A stretch of DNA of 64,000 nt, taken from contig JAEHOE010000029.1 in assembly GCA_016858145.1 (NCBI GenBank), forward strand, positions 1 to 64,000, read 5' to 3'. The DNA comes from Edaphochlamys debaryana (lineage: Eukaryota; Chlorophyta; Chlorophyceae; Chlamydomonadales). The position numbers and the translations under genes are program-made. The notes under the pieces were generated by a model, which ran no database searches, was not told the DNA's origin, and was given only the letters and a program-made list of their open reading frames with translations. Below are positions 33,323-46,704 of this stretch, one piece after another. How positions within the stretch are numbered: position 1 is the first letter of the stretch; every line of letters starts with the position of its first letter.

Positions 33323-36300
33323 TCAGTACCCCGTGTACATGCCGTGCCGCGAGTTGCCGCCCCGCGCCATGGCCGCCGCCGCCGCCGCGCCCGCGCCGCC
33401 GCCCGTGGGCATGGGCAGCGGCGTGTGGCAGAGCGGGCAGTTGGTGCCGCCGTGGAGCTCGTGCGTGATGGACAGGTGCTTGCAGCACTGGGGGGGGGGA
33501 AGGAGGGTGGGTGGGAGGGGGTTGACGGGGAAGGCGCCCGGCCCGGCCTCCTGCGCAGCGCCCACCCCGCTGCCCGCGGCCCTCCGGCCTCCAGTGTCCC
33601 GGCCCCACGCATCCTGCCTCCCTCCGCCACCCACCTTGCAGCGGAGCACGTTGCCGTCGCGCACGATGCGGCCCGAGGCCACACAGATCTGCGGTGTGTG
33701 TGGGGGGGGCGGGCAGGGGGGGGGAGGGGGTCGGTCAGGCGGCCGCCCACGCGACTAAGACCCGAGGCTGTGGCCGAGGCGTCGGTGGGTCCGCCCCAGC
33801 CCGACCCGGACGAGGCACCAGCCCCTGCACACCACCCGCTCCCCTTCCCTCCCCTCCGCCTCCTGCCCCCACCTGGTCCCTCCCCGCCGACAGGTCCTCC
33901 AGCAGGGCGTCCAGGGAGCTGCCGGTGGCCACTGCGGGGGCCTTCTTCTCGGCGGTCTCGCGCAGCTTGCGCGGGTCTGGGGTGGGGGTAGGGGGGTGGG
34001 GGGGGTTGGGGGAGGTGGGTTGGTTGGTTAGGGGGGGGGGGAGTTGAGGCACGGGCAGGTATGGTATCGGTAGGGACGGACAGGACGGGACTCGCTTTGC
34101 TCGCCACCCTGCCAAAGCCAGCGGCACGCGGGCACCAGCGGCGCCTGCCTCTGGCTCTGTAGCCGAGTCCCCAGGTCCCGCACCAAGTCCAAACTAGTCC
34201 CCTCCGCACCAAGCCCCGTCGCGCTCCTCCCCCATGCTTCAACCTTAGGCGCCGTGGGGCCGTGGCGGTGGCTCCCCGGCACCCGAAGGCCCCAGGGCAC
34301 CCCCCTCTTACCCTCGCCTGCCTCCCCCCAGCGCCTTCCCCCCCTCCTGCGCCTTCCCCCCCCCTCCCCAGTGCCCCCCCCCCCCCACCCGCTGGCGGGT
34401 GCTTGAGGAATATGGACATGGCCAGGTCCGCGAAGGACTCCCGCTTGTCGGTGGGGATGGAGGGCATGGACTCGAGCTTGATGAAGGCCTGGGGGGGGGG
34501 GGGCGGGGGGGGGGGTGTTTGAATCTGAGAAGCGGGAGAGCGTCTTAACGCCTGCGCCAGGAAAGCTTAGCTTGCGATGGGTGGGGGGAGGGGGTCAGGG
34601 TTTAGTGGGGCAGGTTGGAGGGGGCGGTTCGAGGAAGCACGGCGGTAACGGTAGGCATTGTATGCGGTGATTGTGTGATCTTGTACCCCGCCGGCTTCCT
34701 GCCGCGCCTGCAATGCCTCGGCTGATGCCTCCCAGCACACTCCTTCCCCCACCTTGGAGCACTGGCCGAAGAACTGGTTGTAGAAGGCCGCCAACGCCAG
34801 GAACGAGTAGATCTCGAGGGGATCCAGCAGATCCTCGTACTCGCGCAGGTGCAGCGCCGTACGCATGGCCAGATCCACGTTGCCGCCGTACAGCTGGGGG
34901 GGGCGGGGCGTCGGGGGGGGGGGCAGGCGGAGACCGGATAAGGAATACCGCAGGCCCCCTCATCACGGGCCCCCTGACCCACCTCCCTGTTCCTCCTCCC
35001 ACCCTCTCCTCCACTCTTCCCCTCCCTCCGCCTCCTTCCACCCCCACCCACCCCAGCTCCCCTCCCCCCTCCCCCCCCAACCTGTCTGTGTGCCAGCAGC
35101 CAGAAGTGGTAGGCCTCCGCCCCCCGCCATGCGCTGTCCACTCCGCTCTCCCCCGCCACCACGTGCTCCAGAGTCATCAGGCCCGCGAGCGTCTGTAGGG
35201 GGGGGGGGCAAAGAGGGAGGGGGAGGAAGGCAAGGAGAGCGCGTTGGCAAGCCGGTCCAGATCCAAATCTAGATGGAGACCCATATCCAGGAGAGGGCCG
35301 GCTGCTTGTGCATCCGCTGTTTTAGCGCCCTGCAGCCCACCCCACGCCCCCACGCCCCTCTCCCCCACCTGCGCCGCCGTCGCCGCCATGGTGGCGGTGC
35401 TGGTGGTGGCCGAGGGGCCGCCCCCGAGCAGCGCCGCAGCGCCCTTGGCCTCGCCGGACACCTGGGGGCGGGGGGGGGGGCGGGGGGGGGGGGGGGGCGG
35501 GTAGGGGTTGGTGGCGGGACAGGGGGGGGGGGGCGTTTGCAGGGGTGCCATGCGCGGCACATATCTCACACGAGTGCTTGCACCCACCGGCGCAACATAC
35601 GCCCACTCCTCGCCCACGGCCAAGTCCGTCCACACCGCCTCGCCCCTCCTAGCAACAGCCTGCCCCCATTCCCCACCCCACCCCCAACACACGCACGTAC
35701 CTCCAGCGTGCGCTTCTTGAACTTCTCGATCTCCAGCGCCGCCAGCACGTAGAGCTTCTTGACGCGCATGGGGTGCACCTTCTGGGCGGCGCACTTCTTG
35801 GCCAGGTCCTGACAGGGGATTGGGGGGGATGGGGGGGTTGGAGGGGGGGTTGGGGCGGCGGAAGGACGGAGAGGAGGAGATGGGGGATGCGGTTGGGCCG
35901 GGACCTTGTGCCCGCGGCACAGCCAAACGCAACACCCACCCTCCCACCCCCCCACACACCCCCCCACCTGCAGCAGGCGTGCCGCCTCCATGGAGTGGTT
36001 GGCCTTGCGGTAGAGCTCGATGGCGTCCATCACCTGGGGGGGTGGGGGGTGGGGGGAGGGGGCGAGGTAAAGGAGGTGGGGAAGGAGCGAAGGAGCTGAG
36101 CTTGATCGCGTGGCCTCGCTCAAAATGGAGGAAGGGGGGGAGTGGGGGAGGGGAGGAAGGGGGGAGGGGGGAAGGAGCGATGGAGCTGAGCTTGATTGCG
36201 AGGCCTCGCCCCCGCGTGGCAGGCTGTGGCAGACGCTCCCAGCAACCCGCCACCCCTCCGTTAGGCTGGGCTACGTAGCCAAATGCCAACTCAACGCCCT

Positions 36301-39300
36301 TAACCCCCCCCCCACCTTCTCCTTCTCCAGCAGGTGGTTGGCGTACTTGGCCAGCAGCTGCTCGATCTGGGGGAAGTTGTGGGTCTGGGGGGGGGGGAAG
36401 GGAGGGGATGAAGGGGGGGAGGGGGGGGGGAGGAGGTGAGGAGAAGGAGAGGTTGACGAGAGAGAGAGAGAGAGAGAGAGAGCGGGGAGAGGTGCGGGGG
36501 CGAGGAGAAGATGGAAGCCCCAGTCAGCTTGACATGGCCCCGCAAACGCCCGTACTCCCCCCCCACCCCAGGAAAGGCTCGCCGCTCTTTCTCCAGCAGC
36601 CGCACTACACGGCCCGGGCACGGCTACCGCCACCAGATCACCCCCCCCGAAGGCCCCCTCCCTCTCCCCCCACCTGCGCCAGCGCCACCGCCTGGTCCCA
36701 CTGGTTGAGCAGCACGCAGCAGTCGATGGCGCGCTTGGTGTCGCCGGCCTGGGGGAGGGGGATAGGTGAGGGGGTGGAGGGGAGGGTGGGTGGGTGCTTG
36801 TTGACGCGATAGACGTTCTTGGGAGTGGGGATGCGAGAGCAGGAGGCGAGTGTTAGTGTCAAGAGCCCATGCGCCCGGCCCCTTACCTCCATCAACCCCT
36901 CTCCCCCTATCCTGGCCCCTCCCCTCCCTCCCCTTCCACTCAACCCGCCCCCCACCTTGAGGAACGCCGTGACCCCCTCGTTGCACAGCCCCACGGACTG
37001 GAACTTCTCGCCCACGTTGGCCAGCAGCGGGGAGCCGTCGGGCAGCGCGTCCATGAGCCGGCCCAGGGCCACGAAGTCCTGGGGGGGGGGGGGGAAGGGG
37101 GGGCGGTCGAGGGGGGAGGGTAGGCGTAAAAGCTCAAACCTAGTCATGACAAGCGAGAGGGTGGAGGGTGGAGAACTCTCGGGATGAAGAGAAAGCAAGG
37201 ATTAATGAAGCAGGGCAAGCGCAATCTCCCCCCCTACCTCCAGGGCGTAGAAGCACTCCACCAGCATCTCACTGTTCTTGGCCTGAGGGGGGGAGGGAGT
37301 GGGAGGGGTGAGGTGGGAGTTGTGAAGGTTGCAGTGTAGGGGAGCCGGGTGTGTGTCCCGCAGCTCCTGTTCCTCCCTCGCCCCTTCATCCCCGGTGTGC
37401 CCCCGCTCCCCCCCGTGCGTCCCCTCCCCCCTCCCCCCTCCGCCCTTTCCCCCCTTCGGCCTCCGCACCTGCGCGTAGTACTGCGCCGCCTTGCCCCACT
37501 TGTGCCGGTCCGAGTAGTACTGCCCGATCTTGTTGTGCGCGTTGAGCAGCTGAGCGTCGTCGCCGCCGGACTCACGGATGAGCCGCTCCACCTGGGGAAA
37601 GGGTGGGGTGTGTGTGTGTGGGGGGGGGTTGGGGGATGGGGGATGAGATGAGAGGGGTCCCTGAGGCAGAAGAGCGCACCGGTATGGTCTCCCTGGCTTC
37701 AAATGTCCAGCGCTTGGTTCTGGTGCCGGCGGTCTTGCACATCCCCCAACACGCCCACACCGCGACATGCGTGAAGGCTGCCTACCACTTGCTATCGCAC
37801 GTCATGCCCCCGACGTTCCCCCGCCTACCAATCCCCCCCTGCCACCCCCTCACTACCACACCCCCCAACCTCCCGGCGACCCAAGTCCTCCCCACAGCTT
37901 CGCCACGCCGCACAGTCCCGCCGTGCCACCTGCCTCCTACCCCCACCTCCAGCCGACCCGTCCCATCATGCCCTTCACAATTCACCCCACTCCCACTACC
38001 CCCCTTCCCCTCAACCCCCGCCCCCCTGCCACCCCACGTCACAACCCCCCCACCCACACACACACCCCACCTTGAACCAGTCCCCCAGGCGCATGCGCAT
38101 GTCTATGGCCAGGTCGGGTCGGTCCATGCGCATGTAGAGCTGCTCGGCCTCGTCGAAGCGCTTGAAGTAGACAGAGACCTGACAGGGGGGGGGGAGGATG
38201 GGGCGAAGGGGGGGAGGGAGAGGGGTGAGAGAGGGGTCAGGGTGGGGGTTCAGGCGCGGCGGGTGAAGACATCCGTTGCCCACATGTGCGTGCATTCGTG
38301 AGCATTCGTAAGCACGCACTTGCGCCCGATTGCGCCCTCCCCTCCCCTCCCCTCCCCAGCTCCCACCTCTGCCCTCTGCTTGGCCTTGTCGTCCAGCTTG
38401 GACAGGTGCTTGACGAACTGGATGCCCTGGGGGGGGACGAGGGGGAGGGAGGGGAGGGGAGAACGGGGGAGGAGAGGGGTAAGTGGGGAAGGGTAACCAC
38501 CTGGGAGTCCGCGCAGCGCACGAAGGCCTTGTTACCCCCCCATCCACTGCCATACCTAACCCTCCACCCCTCCACCACCCCCCACCTGGTAGTCCGCGCA
38601 CCGCACGAAGGCCTTGTCGGCGGTGGTGAAGTCCAGGGACTCGAGCGCGTGCTCCGCCAGGTTGCGCCACAGGCGGGGGTGGGAGTTGGAGTCCACGAAG
38701 GCGTAGGCGTCGTCCACGGAGGCGGACTTGAGCAGCTCGCGGGTGTCCCTGCAGGGTGGGAGGAGAGGGAGGGGGGTGGAGGTGGGGGGTTGAAGGGAGG
38801 AGGGGTGAGGAGGGTGCAAGGCGGGGATGAGGGTAACCGGTCAAGCGGGCTCGCCGTTGGATTGTAGCATGCCCCCTCTGTTGGGGTCGGGTGCAAGAGC
38901 GCCCGCCGTGTGACTGCTCCAAGCACGCACGCACGCGCGCTCGCACGCACCTCAGGCTGCGTGTCTCGTACATGACCATGAACTCCAGGTCGGGCTGGGG
39001 GGAGGCAGGGGGAAGGCAGGGGGGGGGAGGGGGGGCCCAACAGGGTCGGGAAGGGGACGAGATGAGACCTGGGCCCACTCCCTCCACTACCACACGCCGC
39101 GCATCCAAGGCGCCAACACCCACGATCCAGATCCCAGACCCCAGATCCAGATCCAGATCCCTACCTGGTCGGGCTGCTGCATGATGTCGTCCAGGAAGGC
39201 GGCGGAGATCTCCAGGTCGTGGAACGAGCACAGGTAGGCGCTGGGGGGTTGGGTGGGAGGAGGGCATGGGGGGTGGGGGAGCCCGGCCCGGGTGAGGGCG

Positions 39301-42300
39301 GAGCCAAGGGGCAGAGGCGGTTTAGCGCCGGGGGCTGAAAAGCGCACGCGCCTTGCAGCCTGTCACGACTGGACCGGGTATCTGCACTACACCAGCAGCC
39401 CTCCACACGCTCGACGCACGGCGGATCACCCTCCAGCCCCTCTCTCCTTCCCTTTCCCCTCCTCCCCTCCCCTCCCCGCGGACAACCAGACCTCTCATGG
39501 ATTATGTGTCGGCATGTACCTTTTCCGACTAACCCACTGGCAGTGTGACGCTCTCACCCTCCCCCTCCCCTCCCGTCCCTCTCCCTCTCCCCTCCCCTCC
39601 CCCTCACCTGCTGGTGACTGGCTCCTCCGGGTCCAGGCCCCTGAATATGTACATGCGCGTCTTCTCCATCATGGCGAACAGCTCGGGGTTGTCGTCGGCC
39701 CACCGCATGTCCCACGCGTCCTGGGGAGGGAGGGAGGGACAGGGAGGGGACGGGGGTTGGTTGTTGATGCATTGGGAGCGCAGGGGATAAGCGGAAGCGG
39801 GTCAATGGGGAGGGGCGGCTTTAGCCTTTTAGTAGATCCCACCGCAAGCCCCCTCTCAACCTCACAACCCTCACTCACCCTTCCCCTGTCCTTCCCCCCC
39901 CCCAAAAGCTCTTTCCCCATTCGCGCCCACCCCACCTTGCGCTCGAACGACAGGTGCTCCCCCATGGTGTTGGGTCCCCCGCCCTGCGCCTTGGCGGTCA
40001 GGTCGAAGAACGTGAGCACGCCGTTGATGTCGATGATCGACATCTTGGTCAGGTTGCAGTTGAGCGCCAGCATCTGCGGTTGGGGCGGTTGGCCGTTAGC
40101 GAATGGCCGTTAGCGGTTGGTGGTTAGACAAGTGGCTGGTTGGTGGTGTGCGCGTGCCCGCCCGCGATGGTGCGGATTCCGTGTGGGCACGTGACCTCGT
40201 GCTCACGTTCTGTGTGCCCTTTCCGCCTGCACCCCTCGCCCCTCGCCAGAGCGCCTTCGGCTCCCGGGTCTAGCCCCGCCCTCTCCCCGCTGGATCCCAT
40301 CCCCATCCCCACCCACCCACCCACCCCCGCTGCACCCCTCCCCGCACCTGCGGCCTGCACCTCAGCACGTCCCGCTCCCGCCCCCCAGCCAAGAGAGCAC
40401 ATCCCGCCCTACCCACCCACCCACTCCACCACCACCCCACCACCACCCCCTCCCCGCACCTGCGGCCTGCACCTCAGCACGTGCTGTGCGTCCAGCGTGA
40501 GGTGCGGCAGCGAGTAGCGGTTCACCACGCCGCTGCTGCGCCCCACCATGAGCACAGAGTCGCAGGCGGTCACGCAGGCGATGGGGTCCGTGGTCTGGGG
40601 GAGGGGGCGGTGGGTGGAGGGCAGGGATATGGGAGGTTGGAGCGAAAACTGGGGTGAGGAGAGGCAGGGGATGCCGGCGGGAACCAGCGAGTGAGTGGAG
40701 GGCTGCTCGTGCAAGCCCTGCAAGCCAGCCCTGCAAGTGTGTATGGTGTAGCACCTATGCGGCTGTGCGCCCGTCCCGTGCGTCCAGCCCCCTCCCCCTG
40801 CCACAGGCGCACCTGAGTGGTGGGGTTGCGGAAAGACTCTGGCGAGCGGTCGGACTGTGGGGGTGAGGGAGGGGGCCAGGGCCGGGGCAGTGGTGGGTGA
40901 GGGTGGGGCCAAGGGGCCGGGGCAGGACGGGCGCACGGTTGAGCAGAGCAGTGAGGAGGCCCGAGGAGGAGGCCCGAGGCAATGCACTCGGCATTCTGAA
41001 CAGCCAAGGCGGTCTGCCGGTGCGGCGCCATATCTCCTTCCCCCCCTTGTTCCCACCAGCGCCGGGTTGGCCCCTGTCCCTGTCCCCCCCTCCCCACTAG
41101 CACCGGCCCTGTCCCCCCCTCCCCCCTTGTTCTCACCAGCGCCGGGTTGGCGTCGTCCACGGAGAACATCTTCTCGCGCACGTCCTTGCGCTTCACGGCG
41201 TTGATGTCGGTGGACAGGACCTGGGGGTGGGGTGGGGGATAAGGTAGGTGACTTGGTGTGTGCGAGGGGGGAGAGGAGGTGTCAACAAGTGCCTGCGCCT
41301 CAGCCCATCCAAGCCCACTGACCTCTCGCCCTCTACGTCACCCTCGCACCCCCCCAGTACCTCCATCCCACCCCCCACCCCCCCACCTTGCTGAAGCTGG
41401 TCCTGAACTGCCACACGTAGACCACCTCGTCGTTGGCCGCGATCACGTGGTAGTTGGTGATGGCCAGGTACTTGGGCTCCACCTGGGGAGGGGGGGGGAG
41501 GGTGAGGCGTTATCGAGGGTGGAAAGGCAGGTCCGCTTCTGCTACGGATAGCGCGTTTAATTCGTAGCTGGAATGCCTTGAACCAAACCACCAGCCCCTG
41601 GTCACAAACACGAGTCGCCCAAACCCACACACGCTCCAGGATCCACCCCTCTCAGCCCCCCACCTGCTGTGGCAAGGTCTGCTGCCACACGAAAGCCCGT
41701 CTCGGTCTCCGCCACCCGGGAAGACTTGGCCTCAGGCACGAGTCACACCATGGGAAATCCCAGCGCTCCGCCCCGCATGCCAGCCCCCGCACGCCCTCAG
41801 CCCCCACCTCGATGTACTTGGAGTCCACGGGCGATCCGATGGCGTTGCACAGAATGAGGATGTGCTCGCCCGGGTTCTCGCCCTGGGGGGAGAGGGGTGG
41901 GGAGGGCGGAGGGGAGACAGGCCACAAGAGTCAGGCGCTGGGCTGGAAGAAGTAACGCCTTCAGGCTTGCCAACGACACGACTCCCGACCTCCTCGAATA
42001 ACCAGGCCTTCCCGATACGAGGCCGGAGGCCCCCCTTAGGGCTCCCCACCAGGTGGTATGCAGCCCCCACACCTCCCCTCCAGACCCCCCTTCCCCTCCC
42101 CCTTCCTCCCCACCCCCCTTCTCCCCTTCTCCCCCCTCCCCCTCACCTTGGTGGCCAGCACGCAGAAGTCGCCGAAGGCCTGGATGGCCACCAGCTTGCG
42201 GACGTACTTGGGGTACTTGTCGTTGTTCTTGGTGTCCCAGAACATGACGCAGTGCTCGGAGCGGTCGGGGCGGTTGAAGGCGTACACCAGCGTGTTGCAG

Positions 42301-45300
42301 AAGTAGCCCCACTTGTAGTCGGGGCGGACCTGGGGGGGAAGAGGGGGGGAGGGGGGGGAATGGAGGAGGGGAGAGGGAGGAGGGGGCAGGGGAGGTGGGG
42401 GGTGGGGATGGGGGGGAGGAAGTGGGCCCATCCTGCGTCGCTGCTGACTGCGTCCGACTGCTGACTGCACTGCCGCCCACTCTAAAGCCCCATGCCAACC
42501 GCTTCCCGCTCCAGGCCCCTTCCAAACCCTGCTCCTCTCGTTTAGCAGAATCCCCTTCGCCCCCCCGCTCCAGGCCCCACCCCCGCCCTCCTCCCCTATC
42601 TCCAGCGCCTTCCCGCTTCACGCCGCGCTTCCAAACCCTCCGCCCCTCTCGCTGCACCCTCCGCCTCACGTTGGCGAAGTAGACGTACGAGTCCACGCTG
42701 AGGCTCAGGCGCAGGCCGTTGCCCTCCCAGCTGATGCCGCTGATGCCGCCGCCGGGCACACGCAGCGTGCGCATGTGCTCGCCTGGGGGTGAGACACGAG
42801 CAGGGGGAGGGGGGTGGACAAGGGACACCAGCTGGGCACACTGCAGTCCCCCGCTGCACACCTATGAGCGATACCCGCCCAGCGTCGGCCCGCGCCCCTC
42901 CCCAGCTCTGCCCCTCCACCAGTCGACCGCCCTTGTGCCATCCCCCCCCCCCGGTGCCCCACCGTTGTGGTTGTAGAACTGCACCATCCACAGCTCCTTG
43001 CCCTCCGCCACGGCGCTGCTCATCTGGAAGCCCGCCACCGCCAGGATCTAGACACAGGGGGGGGGGAGAAAGGGAGGTGAGCAGGGTGAAGCGTACACAC
43101 CGAGATGGGGACATCTGGCTTTCACCTATCTGAACACCGGAGCCAAAGACTCGCTGCTTGCTTGCTTCACGGGTTGTGACGGCGACGCTCCCCCGCAAGT
43201 TGCCCCCTCCCGGCCCCCGGCCCCCGTCCCCGGCCCCCTCTCCCCCCCGCAGCCCCACCGTGCCGTTCATGTTCCACTTGACCTTGACCGGCTTGATGCC
43301 CGTGTCGATGCACACGGCGTTGTCGTCCGACTCGTAGCGCATGAGCTGAGGGTGCGGAGGGGTTTAGGGCAGGGGGGGTGTGTCAGGGGTATTTTCCCGA
43401 GCGGGAACAATAAGGAGGGAGGTTTGGGGGGGAAGGGTAGGCGGGGGGTTAGGGGGAGGATGTTGAGCCTAAATGCGTGCTGGTGGAGGGTAAAAGGTGG
43501 AGTTAAATCTGTGCCCTGCCAGGGTTGCCAACGGCTGCCCCTTACAACCGCGCCGACACCCATTCCCTTTTACCACGACGCAGCCCCCACCTGCACCCCG
43601 GCCCCGCCCTCTCAGCCCCCGAGCCCATCCGCTCCTGGCTGTCAACCCTGCCCTACCCCACGCCACACATACACACGCAGGTAGGGCGGGCTGGGATAGG
43701 GCTCCGCAACTTAGCACCGGCCGGCTTTGCACCGCGCCTACGACTCCCCGGCTCATACGAGCAGCCCTGCACACACACGTATGTACACCTTCAGACCCCC
43801 CTGCCCCCCCCTGGCTGCCGCTCCCATACTCCGAAAACCTCCCCCCCTCTGCCCCCCCTTCCTGCCCCCCCTCCCACACACCCCACCACTGTGCCCCGCC
43901 CCACCTGCATGCGGCCGTTGTCCAGGCAAATGGCCAGCACGGGGCAGTTGGGCTCCGCGTAGCCCTCCACGCCATCGTACCACTCCACGCCGATGATCTT
44001 GGACTGGCCTGAGGGGGGGGAGGCGTATGCGATGGGGGAGGATGACAAGATGTAGGACCAAGGATTGGAGGACCGCGGAAGGAGGGGTCAGTCGTCTCAA
44101 GGTGCCGTGCTCGTTTCCGCACACCCTCACAGCGCGGGGTCCCCCCTCCACCCCCTTAAGAGCGGCCGAGCGCTCATGTCCTCCCGCCTCCCCCCCCTCA
44201 CCCGCGTATCCCTCGTTGCAGTACAGAGGCACCTTGGCCACTCCGTTGCCGTTGCCGTCGTACACGTGGCACTCGCCCTGGGGTTGGACGTGGGGGCGGG
44301 TGGGAGGTGGGGGCAGGAGAGGTTTGGGGGGGAATAGGGCAGGGGATGGGGAGAGCTGAGGGTGAGGGGGCGGCCACGACCGGGGACCCCCCGCCTTTGC
44401 GCTGGCCTTGAGGCAGGCTTGCGCCCGTCGCTTCCGCACGCGCCCCCACTGCCGCAGCCTGCACCTTGGCCCTTCTCCTACCCCCTCCTCCGTAACCCCT
44501 GGGCTGGACAGCTGGACTACCCCCGCGGCACCGGGCTACCCAGCGAGGCCGCTCTCCAGTCTTCCACCCAGTCCCCGCATGCGCCCCTGCCCCGGCGTGC
44601 TTCCTCTTCCTCCACATCTCTTCCCCTTTCATCATCCCCAGCCTCTCCCATTCCTCCCCATTCGGTGCCGAGCAGCAGCGCACCCCAGCCCTCCGCAACC
44701 AGCTGGTGATACCCTTCACTCCCAAAACCTCAGGCAAGCCCCCCCAAGCTCGGAATGTGTGCTGGTACGTGTCGGTTCTCTCCGTTGCCCCGAAACCTGC
44801 CACCCTTACCACAGCTCTCAGTCTCCCATTACCCTCTCCCAACTTGCCGCGTGGCGAGCAGCAGCCCGCCCCAGCCCTACTTCACCCCCTGTTGATGGCC
44901 CTCATTCCCAGTTTCTGGCGACCTCGGACAAGCCCCTACGCCCCCTCCCTCTCCCCTCCCCCCACCTGCGGCGTGGCGAACAGCAGCAGGCGGCCGTCGG
45001 GCGACCACTCCACCAGCGCCAGCTCGATGCCCAGCTCCTGTGGGGGGGGGGAGCGGGAGGGGGAAGGAGGGGGAGGAGGACAGAGGGCGATCAGGAAGAG
45101 AAGGGGATGGTGGTAACGGAGGGGTGGTAGGGGCAGCACACTCATTGCCAGAACCCACACCGCCGGCACCCACTTTGCGCCTTCTGTCTGCTCCCTCTCC
45201 ACACCCACCCAGCGCCCCCCGCTCCCTTCTCCTCCGCCCCACCTTGCCCCACAGCCGGTTTCCGTCCACGCTGCCCACGATGACCGCTCCGTCCTCGTAG

Positions 45301-46704
45301 ATTATGCAGATCTTCTCGCCATTGCTCGTCCACTTCATGTCCCGCACCACGGACTTGTTCCTGGGAGGGGGTGATGGGCAGGCAAGGGGGAGGAGAGGGG
45401 AGGGGGAGGGCGAAGGGGTTGCACGGACACGGACAGGGGAAGGCCTGTCGGACCTCACTGGCCCCCTAGCACGCGCCAGAGCTGTCCCCTCCGTCCAGAG
45501 GCAGGGGCAGTCGCTGCCCCGGCGCCAGGCGCAACGTCACGGCCCCACCACCCCCTCGCGAGAGGCAGTGTAGGAGGCCCCGCCCCGCCCCATGCGGCAG
45601 GGGCACCTCCGACGCGGCTGCTGCGTCCGGGTGCCGCGCCCGCGCCTGGCCTCGCCCCGAGGCTGCTCTGGGGCCACTTGCGCCCCCTGAGTAGCCGCTG
45701 GCTGAGATGGCCCCCTGCCTCCTGCCCGGAACAGCGACGGCCTCTGCACGGCTCGGCCCCTCCAGGCTCCCTCCGGCCCGCTCGGGAACGCCTGGGCTCT
45801 GAACGGCGGCGGCCCTGCTGTGAGGGCCGCGGAGCTGGCGCCCCGAGCTTCGCAGTAGATTGCCCGCAGTGCGCCGATGTAGACGTACAGCTCGCACGTT
45901 GCTGGGGGGAGGGGGGGGTGCAGCCCCCCAACTGCTGGGGTCCAGGGCTCCGGTGGACGCCGGGAGGTGCTGAGGGGCGCCGCCGGTGTTCGGTTCCATC
46001 TGTGATAGCTTGCGATAGACGGGCTGCAGCCCAACCAGGGGATGTGGCCCCTGAGCAAGCGGACCTCGCCGATGCCTGCCTCACAGCGGCAAAGGCTGGA
46101 ATCATGCGCGCAGCGCTGAGGGCTGTCCAGGCGCGCCGCCGAGGTTTGGAGGTGCCTGCGGCATGGCACGAACCCCGCCCATCGCCCCGCGAACCCCCGC
46201 ACCTGTTGTTGATCATCTCCTCGAACCACATCCCCTTGTGCAGCATCCACACGATGATGAGACCGAACTCATCGCTGGTGGTGAGCTTCTGGAACGCATT
46301 GTTCCAGCAGGTGCAGACCACCGCGCCGGTGTGCCCTTCCAGGGTCTGGTTCAGCGACAGGTTACCGCCCGGCGCTCCCTCCTTCTTTCCCTTTACATCC
46401 CTGCTGGTGGTACCGTCTAGTCGCAGGACCTGCGCGGGGCGGGCGAAGGACAGCGGTCGCGAGCCCCGGAACGCAACTTCGAAGCCCCGCATGCTGACCG
46501 ACCTTCAGCAGGCCGCTCTCGCCACCGCAGGCGATCCAGCCCTGGTCCGTGTTCCACGATATGCAGCGGAGCTTGACATTGTTGGGGATAGCAATCTTCT
46601 TGCTGCGTGCAGTGGGACATTCGCGGGCGGGGCGCGTGAACGCGGCCCTCGACTGCAGAGCCAGCTGCCCAGCCCTTTCTAACGGACCTCAGGTATATGA
46701 ACAT
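33323..46704 (-). CDS. IFT121: Intraflagellar transport protein IFT121 (WDR35), IFT-A subunit, 1,230 aa
   Basis: IFT-A core subunit for retrograde transport and membrane-protein entry in cilia. All 37 exons join in phase to 3,693 bases with no break. Exon 1 is 46688-46704 (MFIYL plus a split Ser codon), followed by 46503-46602, 46203-46429, 45243-45360 and 44966-45037, down to the last exon 33323-33487. N-terminal WD repeats: [53 protein letters not shown] and [17 protein letters not shown]. The TPR-type half contains [81 protein letters not shown] and [14 protein letters not shown]. The C-terminus has the zinc-binding-like CKCCKH and [10 protein letters not shown]. These match human WDR35 in order; length is slightly above the human protein (about 1,180). 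Introns are short and often G-rich at the 5' end and C-rich at the 3' end. Confidence 0.97.
36458..36482. repeat. (GA)n dinucleotide repeat
   Basis: About 12 perfect GA units inside the IFT121 intron between exons 36316-36384 and 36674-36748. Confidence 0.95.
45361..46202 (-). other. Long intron 3 of IFT121
   Basis: At 842 bases this is the longest IFT121 intron. Frames of 170-240 codons on the minus strand run through it but lack any recognisable domain and are not conserved in WDR35, so they are treated as GC-driven. The flanking exons join exactly across the conserved MINNRNKSVV sequence, which shows that this stretch is spliced out. Confidence 0.7.

Noticed and set aside
45678..46682. 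334-codon plus-strand frame opposite IFT121 exons
   Set aside because: It is antisense to conserved WD-repeat exons and has no recognisable domain.
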